DNA from: DASWUZ01 sp036401395
Lineage (GTDB): Bacteria > Acidobacteriota > Terriglobia > Terriglobales > Acidobacteriaceae
Assembly (NCBI GenBank): GCA_036401395.1
Contig: DASWUZ010000393.1
Coordinates: 1 to 33,813 of the forward strand
Direction: 5' to 3'
DNA: 33,813 bases
The notes under the pieces: generated by a model
Told to the model about the DNA's origin: nothing
Database searches by the model: none
The model's input: only the letters and a program-made list of their open reading frames with translations
Position numbers and translations under genes: made by a program
Part shown: piece by piece, positions 1-7,808 of the stretch
Layout: each line of letters starts with the position of its first letter
Position numbering within the stretch: position 1 is the first letter of the stretch

Positions 1-352
1 CGGCGTCATGATTGGGGCCGAAGCCGGAGTGCTCCATGCGCACGAGGGTTCCGCTGGCGGTCTGTGTCAGCGTCCAGACGACGACGCTTGCGAGTCCTAA
101 CGTGCTCCAGGTATAGGAGAGTTTCTTGTCGGGTTCGACGACCAGAACTTCGGAATCGATCACACCGTTCCAATTGGGCACAGGTGTCGAGCGGAATTGA
201 AACCGGTGGCCCACGACGGGTTGGAAATCGTTGTCCATCAGCCACTCCTTGATCAGCTGGCCCTGGGTAAGAGCGCGCCATACTTTTCCGGGAGGGTGAG
301 GCATTTCTCTTTCGATCACAAGGGTGCGCGTAGTAGGCGAGGTCGTAGTCAT
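1..352 (-). CDS. SRPBCC / AHSA1-like domain protein (C-terminus cut by window edge)
   Basis: The frame opens with ATG at 352-350 and stays open to the window edge, giving about 117 residues. It begins MTTTSPTTRTLVIEREMPHP, followed by KVWRALT, a region ending in an IDSEVLVVEPDKKLSYTW-like strand, and a stretch near GTLVRMEHSGFG. This is the usual layout of the AHSA1/START-like SRPBCC fold, a helix-grip barrel that binds hydrophobic ligands. Its ATG overlaps the TGA of the upstream ArsR gene (ATGA), so the two are translationally coupled. ArsR-SRPBCC pairs are very common in bacteria. The ligand is unknown. The fold call is firm; a specific role cannot be given. Confidence 0.85.
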   Translation of the reverse strand, partial: MTTTSPTTRTLVIEREMPHPPGKVWRALTQGQLIKEWLMDNDFQPVVGHRFQFRSTPVPNWNGVIDSEVLVVEPDKKLSYTWSTLGLASVVVWTLTQTASGTLVRMEHSGFGPNHDA

Positions 353-672
353 GGGTCCATCCTTTTGAGTAAGCCTTCTAGGCGGTCGAAGTGGTCGCGC
401 CAGAATGCGCCATAGACGCTCATCCAGTCGACCAGCGGAGCGAGAGCCTCAGGTCTAGCGTGGTAGTGGGTTTCGCGCCCCTTACGGCGATTGCGGACCA
501 GCCGGGCGCGCTTCAATGCGGATAGATGTTTCGAGACCATCGGCTGAGACACGCCCGCGTTCTCGGTCAATGCATGCACGGTCAGAGCGCCATCGCGCGA
601 GAGTCGTTCAAAGATGGCTCGTCGTGTGGGATCGGCGAGTGCTTTGAAGAGGTTGTTCGCGGTTTTCGGCAT
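349..672 (-). CDS. ArsR-family winged-helix transcriptional regulator
   Basis: This 107-residue protein has the typical small ArsR architecture: an N-terminal LFKALADPTRRAIFERL helix pair, a recognition helix in the segment GVSQPMVSKHLSALKRARLV, and a wing at RNRRKGRETHYHA. The C-terminal part has no Cys-rich metal site, so it belongs to the non-metal ArsR branch that is often coupled to SRPBCC genes. I chose ATG at 672. The frame is open up to a TTG at 708, but that TTG is the first triplet of a perfect -35 box and the intervening codons are an operator-like palindrome. It is translationally coupled to the SRPBCC gene downstream and probably represses its own operon. Confidence 0.9.
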   Translation of the reverse strand: MPKTANNLFKALADPTRRAIFERLSRDGALTVHALTENAGVSQPMVSKHLSALKRARLVRNRRKGRETHYHARPEALAPLVDWMSVYGAFWRDHFDRLEGLLKRMDP

Positions 673-708
673 GATTAGAACCATAACCATATGGTTATGG
701 TTTGTCAA
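673..708 (-). promoter_or_regulatory. Promoter with embedded 24-bp palindrome upstream of arsR; leaderless start likely
   Basis: Reading the minus strand, TTGACA (708-703) is followed by a 17-base spacer and TATGGT (685-680), then only seven bases before the ATG at 672. There is no Shine-Dalgarno sequence, so the transcript is probably leaderless. A perfect 24-bp inverted repeat at 679-702, made of half-sites AACCATAACCAT, fills the spacer and the -10 box. A bound ArsR dimer would block polymerase directly. Boxes and palindrome are seen in the sequence; autoregulation is inferred from the family. Confidence 0.8.
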
Positions 709-765
709 TGGCTTTAGTGCACCGGCCTGGATACTTCTGTTGATTCAATCCGAGTCCCACCGAGA

Positions 766-1869
766 TTAGGGCTCGATCATCACTTTCATTGAGTGAGCTG
801 AGGGGGTGGATGCGAGGTGGATGGCTTCGACGGCCTGCTCAAGCGGAAAGCGGTGAGAGATGAGCCGGGTGAGGTCGAATCCGCCGCCGTAACCGTGGAA
901 GACGAGGCTCACGCCCTCGTCCTGAATGTCGGCGGAGGAGCTGTAGGAGCCCAAGAGTGACTTCTCGTCCATGCAGACGGCTGCGGGGTCGAAGATGGCT
1001 TCGCCGTGCTGGGTCTGTGCGAATAGCAGCACGCGCCCACCGGGACGCGCCGCTTCCATCGCAGTGGCGATGAGGGAGTTGCTGCCAACAGCGAGGATGA
1101 CCGCGTCTGCACCGCGGCCTTCGCTTGCCGTTTTTGTTGCTGCGGTGACGTCGGCGCGCGCGTCGATAGGGTGGGTGAGGCCAAAGCTCGCGGCGATGGC
1201 GTGGCGTTCGGGGTAGAGGTCGGAGGTGAGGACCTTCGCGCCGGTCTTTGCAGCGAGGGACGCGAGCAGGATGCCGATGGGGCCCTGGCCGATTACCAGG
1301 ACGGTTTCGTCGGGCGCGAGGTTGAGATTTTTGATTGCCTTGAGGCAGGTGTTGACCGGCTCTACGAAGGCGGCTTGTTCGAAGGGCACGCCGTCGGGGA
1401 TTTTTACCAGGCCGCGGCGGACGATCCAGTCCATGACGCGGACGTATTCGGCGAATCCTCCGCCAGCTGGGGTGAAGCCTGCGGTGACGCCGACCCGCTT
1501 GTAAGTTTCGCACTGCGCGAAGGTGCGCTTGCGGCAGTAGTAGCATTCGCCGCAGGGGATGTGGTGAAAGACCATGGTGCGATCGCCGACGGTGAACTTC
1601 GTCACACCCGTGCCCACTGCCGCCACCGTGCCTGCCGTCTCGTGGCCGAAGATGCGGGGCGCTGAGTGGGAGCCAGTGTGGATTTTCTTCAGGTCGGTGC
1701 CGCAGATACCGCAGGCATGCACGCGAAGTAGGACTTCCCCCGGGCCGATGGGGGGGACGGGGACGGTTTCGACGCGCACATCATTGATTCCGCGATACAC
1801 GGCGGCGCGCATAGTGGCTGGAATCGTATTTGTAACCGTCACTGTGGCTTGGTTTTGTTGCTCAGTCAT
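766..1869 (-). CDS. Zinc-dependent medium-chain alcohol dehydrogenase, last gene of the hopanoid operon
   Basis: This 367-residue protein is a complete MDR-type dehydrogenase. The catalytic zinc motif is CGICGTD (Cys56) with GHE at His76-Glu77. A structural zinc site is formed by Cys106, Cys109, Cys112 and Cys120, and the nucleotide-binding motif is GQGPIG. It resembles the threonine/sorbitol dehydrogenase branch, so an NAD(P)-linked polyol or aldehyde substrate is plausible. The ATG at 1869 overlaps the hpnG stop by 8 bases. In-frame codons upstream lie inside hpnG, so the shorter start is preferred. Because it follows hpnG, whose product is ribosylhopane, it is a candidate for reducing that sugar-like tail to a bacteriohopanepolyol. 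That role is inference; the enzyme class is secure. Confidence 0.9.
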   Translation of the reverse strand: MTEQQNQATVTVTNTIPATMRAAVYRGINDVRVETVPVPPIGPGEVLLRVHACGICGTDLKKIHTGSHSAPRIFGHETAGTVAAVGTGVTKFTVGDRTMVFHHIPCGECYYCRKRTFAQCETYKRVGVTAGFTPAGGGFAEYVRVMDWIVRRGLVKIPDGVPFEQAAFVEPVNTCLKAIKNLNLAPDETVLVIGQGPIGILLASLAAKTGAKVLTSDLYPERHAIAASFGLTHPIDARADVTAATKTASEGRGADAVILAVGSNSLIATAMEAARPGGRVLLFAQTQHGEAIFDPAAVCMDEKSLLGSYSSSADIQDEGVSLVFHGYGGGFDLTRLISHRFPLEQAVEAIHLASTPSAHSMKVMIEP

Positions 1870-2614
1870 ATTGATCCAGAAATAGTTTAACGGCGCTGGC
1901 CAGAGCTTCTGCGGCCGCCTTGCTGTTGGCTCCAAATGCCCTTAAGGCCGACCAGTGCTGCGGCTTGATCGCCACGCTGGCGATGAAGCGTGCGGTTTGA
2001 AACTGCCCATGAGAGTCGATGAACGGATTCAAGTCTGGGAGTTGGTCCTCGAACCCGTCGGAGACGCCTTTAAAACAATATGCCGGAATCCCGCGCATTG
2101 TTGCCAGTCGCGCGACCGTCGCTGCCTCCATGTCTACCAGTTGTGCGCCCGGATAGAACGTTGCGAGGCGGAGTTTTTCTTTACCTTCGGCGACGCGGCT
2201 CGTTGTGATTAGGCCTCTTCTGATTGGCGGGTCGGCGGTCGCGGTGCAGTGAGATGCCATTTCGAAGCGCTCTCCGGTTTGCGCGTTGATAATCCAATCG
2301 GCTGCCAGTGCGGTGCCGGGGAGCGCAGCGCGTGTGAGGGCTCCGGCCCATCCGATGGAAATAACAGCGTTGAGGGGCGCGTCTTCAGCGGCGCTAAAGG
2401 CGCGAGTCGCCGCCGCGCAGCCTATGCCTGCGCAGAGTGCGATCCACCTGATGGTGCGGCCGTCCTTGCGGACTACGTCCCTCTCGTAGCGGTGGATATT
2501 TTTTGCAGCAGTGACTGAGGTCCAGCCTCTGACCAGCGGGGCGAGTTCGCCTGGGAGCGCGGCTATGATGCCGATGCGTTTGTCGATTGCGTCGGTCATG
2601 ACGAGATTGCTCAC
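1862..2614 (-). CDS. hpnG: Hopanoid-associated nucleoside phosphorylase HpnG
   Basis: The 250-residue protein belongs to the phosphorylase/MTA-SAH nucleosidase superfamily: GIIAALPGELAPL near the N-terminus, VISIGWAGAL in the central sheet, the purine-pocket segment LVDMEAATVARLA, and FKGVSDG with the Asp that protonates the base. HpnG removes adenine from adenosylhopane, the product of HpnH, to give ribosylhopane. Position between hpnA and the dehydrogenase supports HpnG over a housekeeping MTA/SAH nucleosidase. The start is GTG at 2614, forming a GTGA overlap with the hpnA stop; ATG at 2599 is a reasonable alternative that loses five residues. Neither has a clear ribosome binding site, which fits translational coupling. 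Confidence 0.88.
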   Translation of the reverse strand: MSNLVMTDAIDKRIGIIAALPGELAPLVRGWTSVTAAKNIHRYERDVVRKDGRTIRWIALCAGIGCAAATRAFSAAEDAPLNAVISIGWAGALTRAALPGTALAADWIINAQTGERFEMASHCTATADPPIRRGLITTSRVAEGKEKLRLATFYPGAQLVDMEAATVARLATMRGIPAYCFKGVSDGFEDQLPDLNPFIDSHGQFQTARFIASVAIKPQHWSALRAFGANSKAAAEALASAVKLFLDQYD

Positions 2615-3636
2615 GACGGGATTTCTGACGACTGGAGTCCTGACAGAGGAGGCGCGTAGCCCTGCGATTCGAACCAGTCTATCGCCGCACGCAGCGCCGG
2701 ATAGACGGGCACAACCCGGAAGCCCAGTTCTCTCTCTGCCTTAGCCGAGGATGCGTACATTTTTTTGCGGGCCATACGCACCGCTTCGACGGTCGCGCGC
2801 GGCTCTTTGCCACGAAGTCGACCGGTGTAGTTCTCTTCAAAAAATGCATAGACAGCGGCGACCGCATTGGGCACTTTGAACTTCGGCGAGGGCAGGCCGG
2901 TGATCGCTGACATTTTGTCGAGTATCTGCTTGAGGGTCAGGTTTTCGCCGCCGAGAATGTAGCGTTCGCCTGGACGGCCCTGTTCGAGGGCGGCAACGTG
3001 GGTGCGCGCCACTTCGCGAACATCGACGAGGTTAAGCCCAGTGTCGGAGTAGGCGGGAAAGCGCCCGTTCAGAAAATCAACGATGATGCGGCCGGTTGGG
3101 GTCGGCTTAAGGTCGCCGGGACCGATGGGAGTCGTGGGGTTGAGGATGATCACCTGCTGGCCGGCTGCGGCTGCAGACATCGCCTCCTGTTCGGCGAGGA
3201 ACTTCGAGCGCTTGTAAGTGCCAACCATGTCCTTGATCGAAACCGGAGTCAGCTCGTCGACGATAGTACCGTCGTCGTGAAAGCCCATGGTGGCTACGCT
3301 GGAGGTGTAGACGAAGCGGGGCACTTTTTCTTCGCGCGCGATGCGAAGAAGTTCGCGGGTGCCGCCTACGTTGGCGGCTAGCATTGTTTTGGGATCGCGA
3401 ACCCAGAGGCGGTAGTCGGCTGCTACGTGCATGACGGCGTCGCAGCCGGAGATCGCGGGGCGGAGGCTTTCGGGGTCGAGCAGATCGCCGACTACCGTGT
3501 CGACGGCGAGGCCGTCAAGGTTTTGGAGGTTGCTGGTCTTGCGGACGAGGACGCGGAGATGGTGGCCGAGGCAGGCTAGTTCGCGGGCCACGTGGCTTCC
3601 TACGAATCCGGTCGCGCCTGTGAGGAAGACTTTCAT
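2611..3636 (-). CDS. hpnA: Hopanoid-associated sugar epimerase HpnA (extended SDR)
   Basis: The 341-residue protein opens with MKVFLTGATGFVGSHVAREL, the GxxGxxG dinucleotide-binding motif of extended short-chain dehydrogenases. It has VVGDLLDPESL, MHVAADYRLW and the catalytic YKRSK (YxxxK). Strong similarity of these blocks to HpnA, together with its position next to hpnG and downstream of hpnH, supports the name. HpnA is a dihydroflavonol-reductase/epimerase-like protein found in most hopanoid loci; its precise reaction is not settled as far as I know, although a part in head-group modification is usually assumed. It ends in a 4-base overlap with hpnG. Confidence 0.9.
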   Translation of the reverse strand: MKVFLTGATGFVGSHVARELACLGHHLRVLVRKTSNLQNLDGLAVDTVVGDLLDPESLRPAISGCDAVMHVAADYRLWVRDPKTMLAANVGGTRELLRIAREEKVPRFVYTSSVATMGFHDDGTIVDELTPVSIKDMVGTYKRSKFLAEQEAMSAAAAGQQVIILNPTTPIGPGDLKPTPTGRIIVDFLNGRFPAYSDTGLNLVDVREVARTHVAALEQGRPGERYILGGENLTLKQILDKMSAITGLPSPKFKVPNAVAAVYAFFEENYTGRLRGKEPRATVEAVRMARKKMYASSAKAERELGFRVVPVYPALRAAIDWFESQGYAPPLSGLQSSEIPS

Positions 3637-3678
3637 GATGGGATCAGGTGAACGAGGCGAAATCGGAGCCAGGAGAAA

Positions 3679-3912
3679 CTAACGCGCCTCTAACCTCGAC
3701 AGCCTATCCACCAATTCGATGACTTTGCCAGTCAGCAGATTAATGTCAGCGCGCAGCTCGGTCAGAATGCTGATCATTTCAGCGCGGAGGCCATTGATCT
3801 CGGTTCGTATCTCCGTACGAAGTGAGTTGTACTGAAAGAAGTTCAGAAGGATTCCGAGCAGTACCAGAATTGAAGGCACGCCGACCGCCAGATAAAGTTG
3901 CGCATTTGTCAT
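3679..3912 (-). CDS. Small single-pass membrane protein with coiled coil
   Basis: A 77-residue protein with one strongly hydrophobic segment (LAVGVPSILVLLGILLNFF, about residues 8-26) and a heptad-patterned tail. The tail contains TEIRTEINGLRAEMISILTE and then LLTGKVIELVDRLSRLE, so a coiled coil in the cytoplasm or periplasm is likely. Proteins with this plan, ending in GKVIELVDRLSRLE-like heptads, recur in Acidobacteria as hypothetical proteins. It sits between hpnA (42 bases away) and the uncharacterised gene downstream of hpnH, on the same strand, so it is probably cotranscribed. No function can be assigned. Confidence 0.75.
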   Translation of the reverse strand: MTNAQLYLAVGVPSILVLLGILLNFFQYNSLRTEIRTEINGLRAEMISILTELRADINLLTGKVIELVDRLSRLEAR

Positions 3913-3970
3913 AGCGAGGGCGCCTTTCTGATGTCAACCACTTTAGCACTCCGCGAACGGGACTGGCCGT

Positions 3971-4414
3971 TTAATCCAGGGCGTCGGGGTGGAGGCCTAT
4001 GTTGGTTTCGCCGGCTGCTTTTTTTGCTTCGTATTGGGCGACCCAGTGCTCCCAGTGCTTGCCGGCGGCGCGATCTTTACCAAACTCCAGGCGCGCAATG
4101 TCTGTGTAGGGAATGGAAAGTTTTTCGGTGGAGTTGACTGGGTAGAGTCTCACTACAGAATCGGCGAGCGAGGTGCCCGTACGGCGGTCGAAGATGTAGC
4201 CCTCGACGCGGGCGCCGTCGCGGCGGGTGATCGTCACGTCACCGCGGTAGTCGAATGCCTTTTCAAGCGCGCCGGATATTTCCGCGTCGGTTGCGAGCTC
4301 GGGAATCCAGCCTTCTAGATTTTCGTGTTGAAAGCCCGGAGCGAGCTCAAGTTCATCAGGATTTACGACAGCGGCCGCGGTCGTTTTGGCGGTCGCGGGG
4401 AAGCCCGGGGTCAT
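3971..4414 (-). CDS. Uncharacterised protein coupled to hpnH
   Basis: A 147-residue soluble protein with no signal peptide or membrane segment. Its core reads RGDVTITRRDGARVEGYIFD followed by VRLYPVNSTEKLSIPYTDI and ARLEFGKDRAAGKHWEHWVA. The alternating strands and turn-like RRDGARVEG resemble a small SH3/Sm-like barrel, and the C-terminus is charged and probably helical. The N-terminal 25 residues are Ala/Thr-rich and look disordered. The ATG overlaps the hpnH stop (ATGA), so its synthesis is tied to HpnH. I do not recognise a named family; a helper role in hopanoid synthesis is inferred from coupling only. Confidence 0.8.
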   Translation of the reverse strand: MTPGFPATAKTTAAAVVNPDELELAPGFQHENLEGWIPELATDAEISGALEKAFDYRGDVTITRRDGARVEGYIFDRRTGTSLADSVVRLYPVNSTEKLSIPYTDIARLEFGKDRAAGKHWEHWVAQYEAKKAAGETNIGLHPDALD

Positions 4415-5541
4415 ACGCGGGAGCCCTCAAGTTCGCTTTGGGCGCCGGCGGTAGATGCGATGTGCACCAGCGGCGAGTGCCCTCGCTGCACGGGTTGGTT
4501 CAATAGATCGAGCGCGCCGCGGTCTTCATACTTGTTCATCAGCGAGGCTTTCGCCATGGCTACAAAGCCACGCCACGAGCCAAATCCGTCGTTGATGGCG
4601 GACGCTTCGTAGCCGCAGCTGACCATGCAGTTCGCGCACTTCGGGTTGCCGCTCTCGGTGCCGTAGTTGTCCCAGTTGGTCTCGGCAAGCAGCTCGGCGA
4701 AGGTGTCGACGTAGCCGTCCTGGAGGAGATAGCAAGGCCGCTGCCAGCCGAAGATGTTATACGCGGGCATGCCCCAAGGGGTGCATTTGTATTCGCGCTT
4801 GCCCATCAGGAACTCGAGGAACAGCGGCGACATGTTGAATTTCCAGCTCGCCTTGCGGTTGGACAGAATCGCGCGGAAGAGGCGGCGAGTGCGAGCCCGG
4901 CCCATGAAGTGGTTCTGGTCGGGCGCCTTGTCGTAGGCGTAGCCGGGCGAGAGCACGATGCCCTCGACGCCCATCGACATCACTTCGTCAAAGAAGGCGC
5001 GCACGCTGTTGGGGTCGGTGCCATCGAAGAAGGTCGCGTTGGTGGTGACGCGGAAGCCGCGCTTGACGGCCTCGCGAACGCCTTCGACGGCAATGTCGTA
5101 GCCGCCCTCGCGGCAGACGGAGAAGTCATGGTGATCGCGTTCGCCATCAAGATGGACCGAGAAGGTGAGGTACTTCGAGGGCGTAAATTCGGGAAGCTTT
5201 TTCTTGAGTTCGAGGGCGTTCGTGCAAAGGTAGATGTACTTCTTGCGGGCGATGAGGCCGTTAACGATCTCGACAATCTGGGGGTGCAGCAGCGGTTCTC
5301 CGCCTGGGATGCTCACCATGGGTGCCCCGCACTCTTCGACCGCCTTGAAGCATGCCTCGGGGGAAAGGTTTTGCTTGAGGATGTGGGGCGGATATTGGAC
5401 CTTGCCGCAACCAGCGCACGCGAGGTTGCAGCGAAAGAGCGGCTCGAGCATCAGCACCAGCGGAAACTTTTGTTGCCCGCTCCAGCGCTTGCGCAGCACG
5501 TAGGTCGCGACAGTCCACATCTGAGAGATCGGTACGGCCAT
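4411..5541 (-). CDS. hpnH: Adenosylhopane synthase HpnH (radical SAM)
   Basis: The 376-residue protein carries the radical-SAM cluster motif CNLACAGC (Cys38, Cys42, Cys45), the GGEP-type SAM motif in VSIPGGEPLLHP, and a Cys-containing C-terminal region (KCANCMVSCGYEASA) typical of HpnH. HpnH uses a 5'-deoxyadenosyl radical to join adenosine to diploptene, giving adenosylhopane, the first step in making extended hopanoids. A strong GGAGG-type ribosome binding site lies about ten bases upstream of the ATG. It follows shc by 56 bases and overlaps the next gene by four. N-terminal MAVPISQ and full-length sequence leave little doubt. Confidence 0.96.
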   Translation of the reverse strand: MAVPISQMWTVATYVLRKRWSGQQKFPLVLMLEPLFRCNLACAGCGKVQYPPHILKQNLSPEACFKAVEECGAPMVSIPGGEPLLHPQIVEIVNGLIARKKYIYLCTNALELKKKLPEFTPSKYLTFSVHLDGERDHHDFSVCREGGYDIAVEGVREAVKRGFRVTTNATFFDGTDPNSVRAFFDEVMSMGVEGIVLSPGYAYDKAPDQNHFMGRARTRRLFRAILSNRKASWKFNMSPLFLEFLMGKREYKCTPWGMPAYNIFGWQRPCYLLQDGYVDTFAELLAETNWDNYGTESGNPKCANCMVSCGYEASAINDGFGSWRGFVAMAKASLMNKYEDRGALDLLNQPVQRGHSPLVHIASTAGAQSELEGSRV

Positions 5542-5597
5542 CGTTTACGGTCCTCCTCGGCGCCCCGCTTCGGGTCTGCCGCGATTCTTCCGGCTTG

Positions 5598-7661
5598 CTA
5601 GCCGTTTTGCATTGCGCGCCGGTAGGTCGTCAGGGCGAGCAGGGGGAAATAATTTCTATATAAGTGATACGCCAGATAAAAGACGCGGGGGAAACCAGTG
5701 CCGGTGTAGATGGCCTGGCGGGTCGCGCCTTGTCCCGTACTTTCGTCCCAAGACCCGTCGTGCTGCTGTTTGCCGAGCAGCCACTTGATGCCCTTGGCCA
5801 CTGAATCGCTGCGAGTGTCGCCCGCCGCGAGCAGCCCGAGCAGCGCCCACGCGGTCTGCGACGGAGTGCTGGGACCTACGCCGCGCGTAGTGGGATCGTC
5901 GTAACTCCCGCAGGTCTCGCCCCAGCCGCCGTCGGCATTCTGCACCATACGAATCCACTCCGCTGCCTGCTGAATCTGCGGCTCGTGATTCCAGACGCCC
6001 ATCGACTCTAGGCCGCGGAGGACGAGAAAAGTCCCATAAAGATAATTGACGCCCCAGCGGCCGAACCAGCTTCCGTCCTCTTCCTGCTCGGCAAAGATGA
6101 ATTGGATGGCCCGCTCAACGCGCTTGTCTTGGCGGGTGTAGCCATAGTTCGCCAGCGTTTCAAGAATGCGTCCCGTGATATCGACCGTCGGCGGGTCGAG
6201 CATCGCGTTGTGGTCGGCGAAGGGGATGTACTGGAAGATCATCTTCGTGTTGTCTTTGTCGAAGCTGGCCCAGCCGCCGTTCCTGCATTGCATCGAGAAA
6301 ATCCAGTTGATCGCGCGCTGCGAAACTTCATGCTGGTAGCGCTCGCGGGGGTTGTCGACCTTGTTGAGTGCGAGCAGTACCTGGCCAGAATCGTCCACGT
6401 CGGGGTAAAACTCATTGTTAAATTCGAAGTACCACCCGCCCGGCTCGGTGTGCGGGTTTTTCACGGACCAGTCGCCTTTGTGGCGGACTTCTTTCGAGAG
6501 CATCCAGTCGACTGCTTTGAGGAGGCGCGGATCGGTGCGGGAGATCCCTGCCTCGCCGAGTGCGAAGACCGCCTGCGCCGTGTCCCACACGGGAGATGCG
6601 CAAGGCTGCATGCGGAACGTCGGGATTGGATAGTCGGGCGTCCCGTTTGGCTCGTCGATCCCGAGCTTTTCAAATTCGTCGACGGCGCGAATCATCTGCG
6701 GGTCGTCGTTCGAATAACCAAGCCACTTGAGCGCGATAATCGCGTTGAGCATGGCGGGGTAGATCGCGCCGAGGCCGTCGCTCATTTCAAGGCGCTCGAG
6801 CATCCATCTCTCCGCCTGCTTGAGCGCGATTGCGCGCAGGGGACGGATGTGGACCCGCTCTGCCCAGTGCGTCAGGCGGTCGGTCATCAGGAAGAAATTC
6901 CGCCAACTGAATAGGTTTTTCCGGTCCCACTTAAGGTGGAGCTTCGCGTTTTCGCGGCCACCGACGAAGAGCTCGTCGATCGACTGCTCGGGTCTGATTT
7001 TTTTAAAGGGCTTTTTTGCGTATGCAATCGAAAGCGGAACGAGTATCGCCCGCGACCACGCCGAGATTTCATAAATGTTGAAGTAGAACCAGTTGGGAAA
7101 GAGAACGATCTCGGGCGGGATCGCGGGGACCGCGTCGTATTCAAACTGGCCGAGTGAGCAGAGGTAAATCTTTGTAAAAGTGTTGCACTCGACTACGCCG
7201 CCATTGGCAAGGATCCACTCTCGGGCCCGTGTCATCGCCGGCTCGTCAGGTGAAAGCCCGACGAGTTTGCCGGCGAAATAGCACTTCACTGACAGGCTGA
7301 TATTGGAGGGGCCACCGGGGTAGATTGCCCATCCGCCGTCGGCATTCTGGTAGCGCCAGATTTCGTTCATCGCCCGTTGCAGGCGGCCGGGGTCGCCGGT
7401 GCCGAGCAGGGTATGGGCGAAGATGTAATCCGCCTCGAGCATGCTGTCGGCTTCGAGTTCGCCGCACCAGTAGCCGTCGGGGTGCTGCTCCGCGAGCAGG
7501 TAATCGCAACTGCGCGCAGTGGCTAAGTCTACTTCGCCTAGCGTGGCGTCGAGGCGACCGAATCTTGGGACCGCAGTCTTGGCACCCAGTGTCTTCGACA
7601 AATCGGAAGACGCCGGCTTCGTGCCAGACCTTTCAGAAACTGTTTTGATCGCTCGATTCAT
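5598..7661 (-). CDS. shc: Squalene-hopene cyclase
   Basis: The product is 687 residues from the ATG at 7661; an upstream in-frame TTG at 7706 would add 15 residues but has no ribosome binding site. The catalytic acid motif DVDD is at residues 421-424, here followed by Ser-Gly where many homologues have Thr-Ala. Several QW repeats are visible: EQHPDGYW, YQNADGGWAIYPGG, MQCRNGGWASFD, EQEEDGSWFGRWG, VQNADGGWGE and KQQHDGSWDE. The enzyme is a monotopic membrane protein that cyclises squalene to hopene and hopanol. Squalene-forming genes (hpnCDE) are not in this window. Placement between ispH and hpnH fits its pathway position. Confidence 0.97.
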   Translation of the reverse strand: MNRAIKTVSERSGTKPASSDLSKTLGAKTAVPRFGRLDATLGEVDLATARSCDYLLAEQHPDGYWCGELEADSMLEADYIFAHTLLGTGDPGRLQRAMNEIWRYQNADGGWAIYPGGPSNISLSVKCYFAGKLVGLSPDEPAMTRAREWILANGGVVECNTFTKIYLCSLGQFEYDAVPAIPPEIVLFPNWFYFNIYEISAWSRAILVPLSIAYAKKPFKKIRPEQSIDELFVGGRENAKLHLKWDRKNLFSWRNFFLMTDRLTHWAERVHIRPLRAIALKQAERWMLERLEMSDGLGAIYPAMLNAIIALKWLGYSNDDPQMIRAVDEFEKLGIDEPNGTPDYPIPTFRMQPCASPVWDTAQAVFALGEAGISRTDPRLLKAVDWMLSKEVRHKGDWSVKNPHTEPGGWYFEFNNEFYPDVDDSGQVLLALNKVDNPRERYQHEVSQRAINWIFSMQCRNGGWASFDKDNTKMIFQYIPFADHNAMLDPPTVDITGRILETLANYGYTRQDKRVERAIQFIFAEQEEDGSWFGRWGVNYLYGTFLVLRGLESMGVWNHEPQIQQAAEWIRMVQNADGGWGETCGSYDDPTTRGVGPSTPSQTAWALLGLLAAGDTRSDSVAKGIKWLLGKQQHDGSWDESTGQGATRQAIYTGTGFPRVFYLAYHLYRNYFPLLALTTYRRAMQNG

Positions 7662-7723
7662 AGTGTCGATACCTGACGTGCTGATTCGAACCGGCAGAAA
7701 GGGCAATGCATCGGTAATCGGAA

Positions 7724-7739
7724 GTCTAAACCGTTAGAC
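7724..7739. repeat. Short inverted repeat between ispH and shc
   Basis: GTCTAA and TTAGAC are perfectly complementary arms with a four-base loop. The repeat lies in the 101-base gap between the ispH stop and the first possible shc start. No T-run follows on the minus strand, so it is not a convincing terminator; an operator or RNA processing site is equally possible. Confidence 0.4.
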
Positions 7740-7808
7740 GCCCCGGGGCTGGAAACGAAGCATAAATGAACCCCAAACAGCACGGAAACTAGCAGTGAAT
7801 CGGCCAGC

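Noticed and set aside
6..281. Minus-strand open frame of 91 residues
   Set aside because: It is an out-of-frame shadow of the SRPBCC gene; Arg/Pro-rich composition and no family features.
1171..1665. Plus-strand open frame of 164 residues
   Set aside because: Antisense to the zinc dehydrogenase with motifs fully explained by the minus strand; typical high-GC shadow.
6102..6914. Plus-strand open frame of 270 residues
   Set aside because: Lies wholly antisense to the squalene-hopene cyclase gene, and has no recognisable domain or ribosome binding site.
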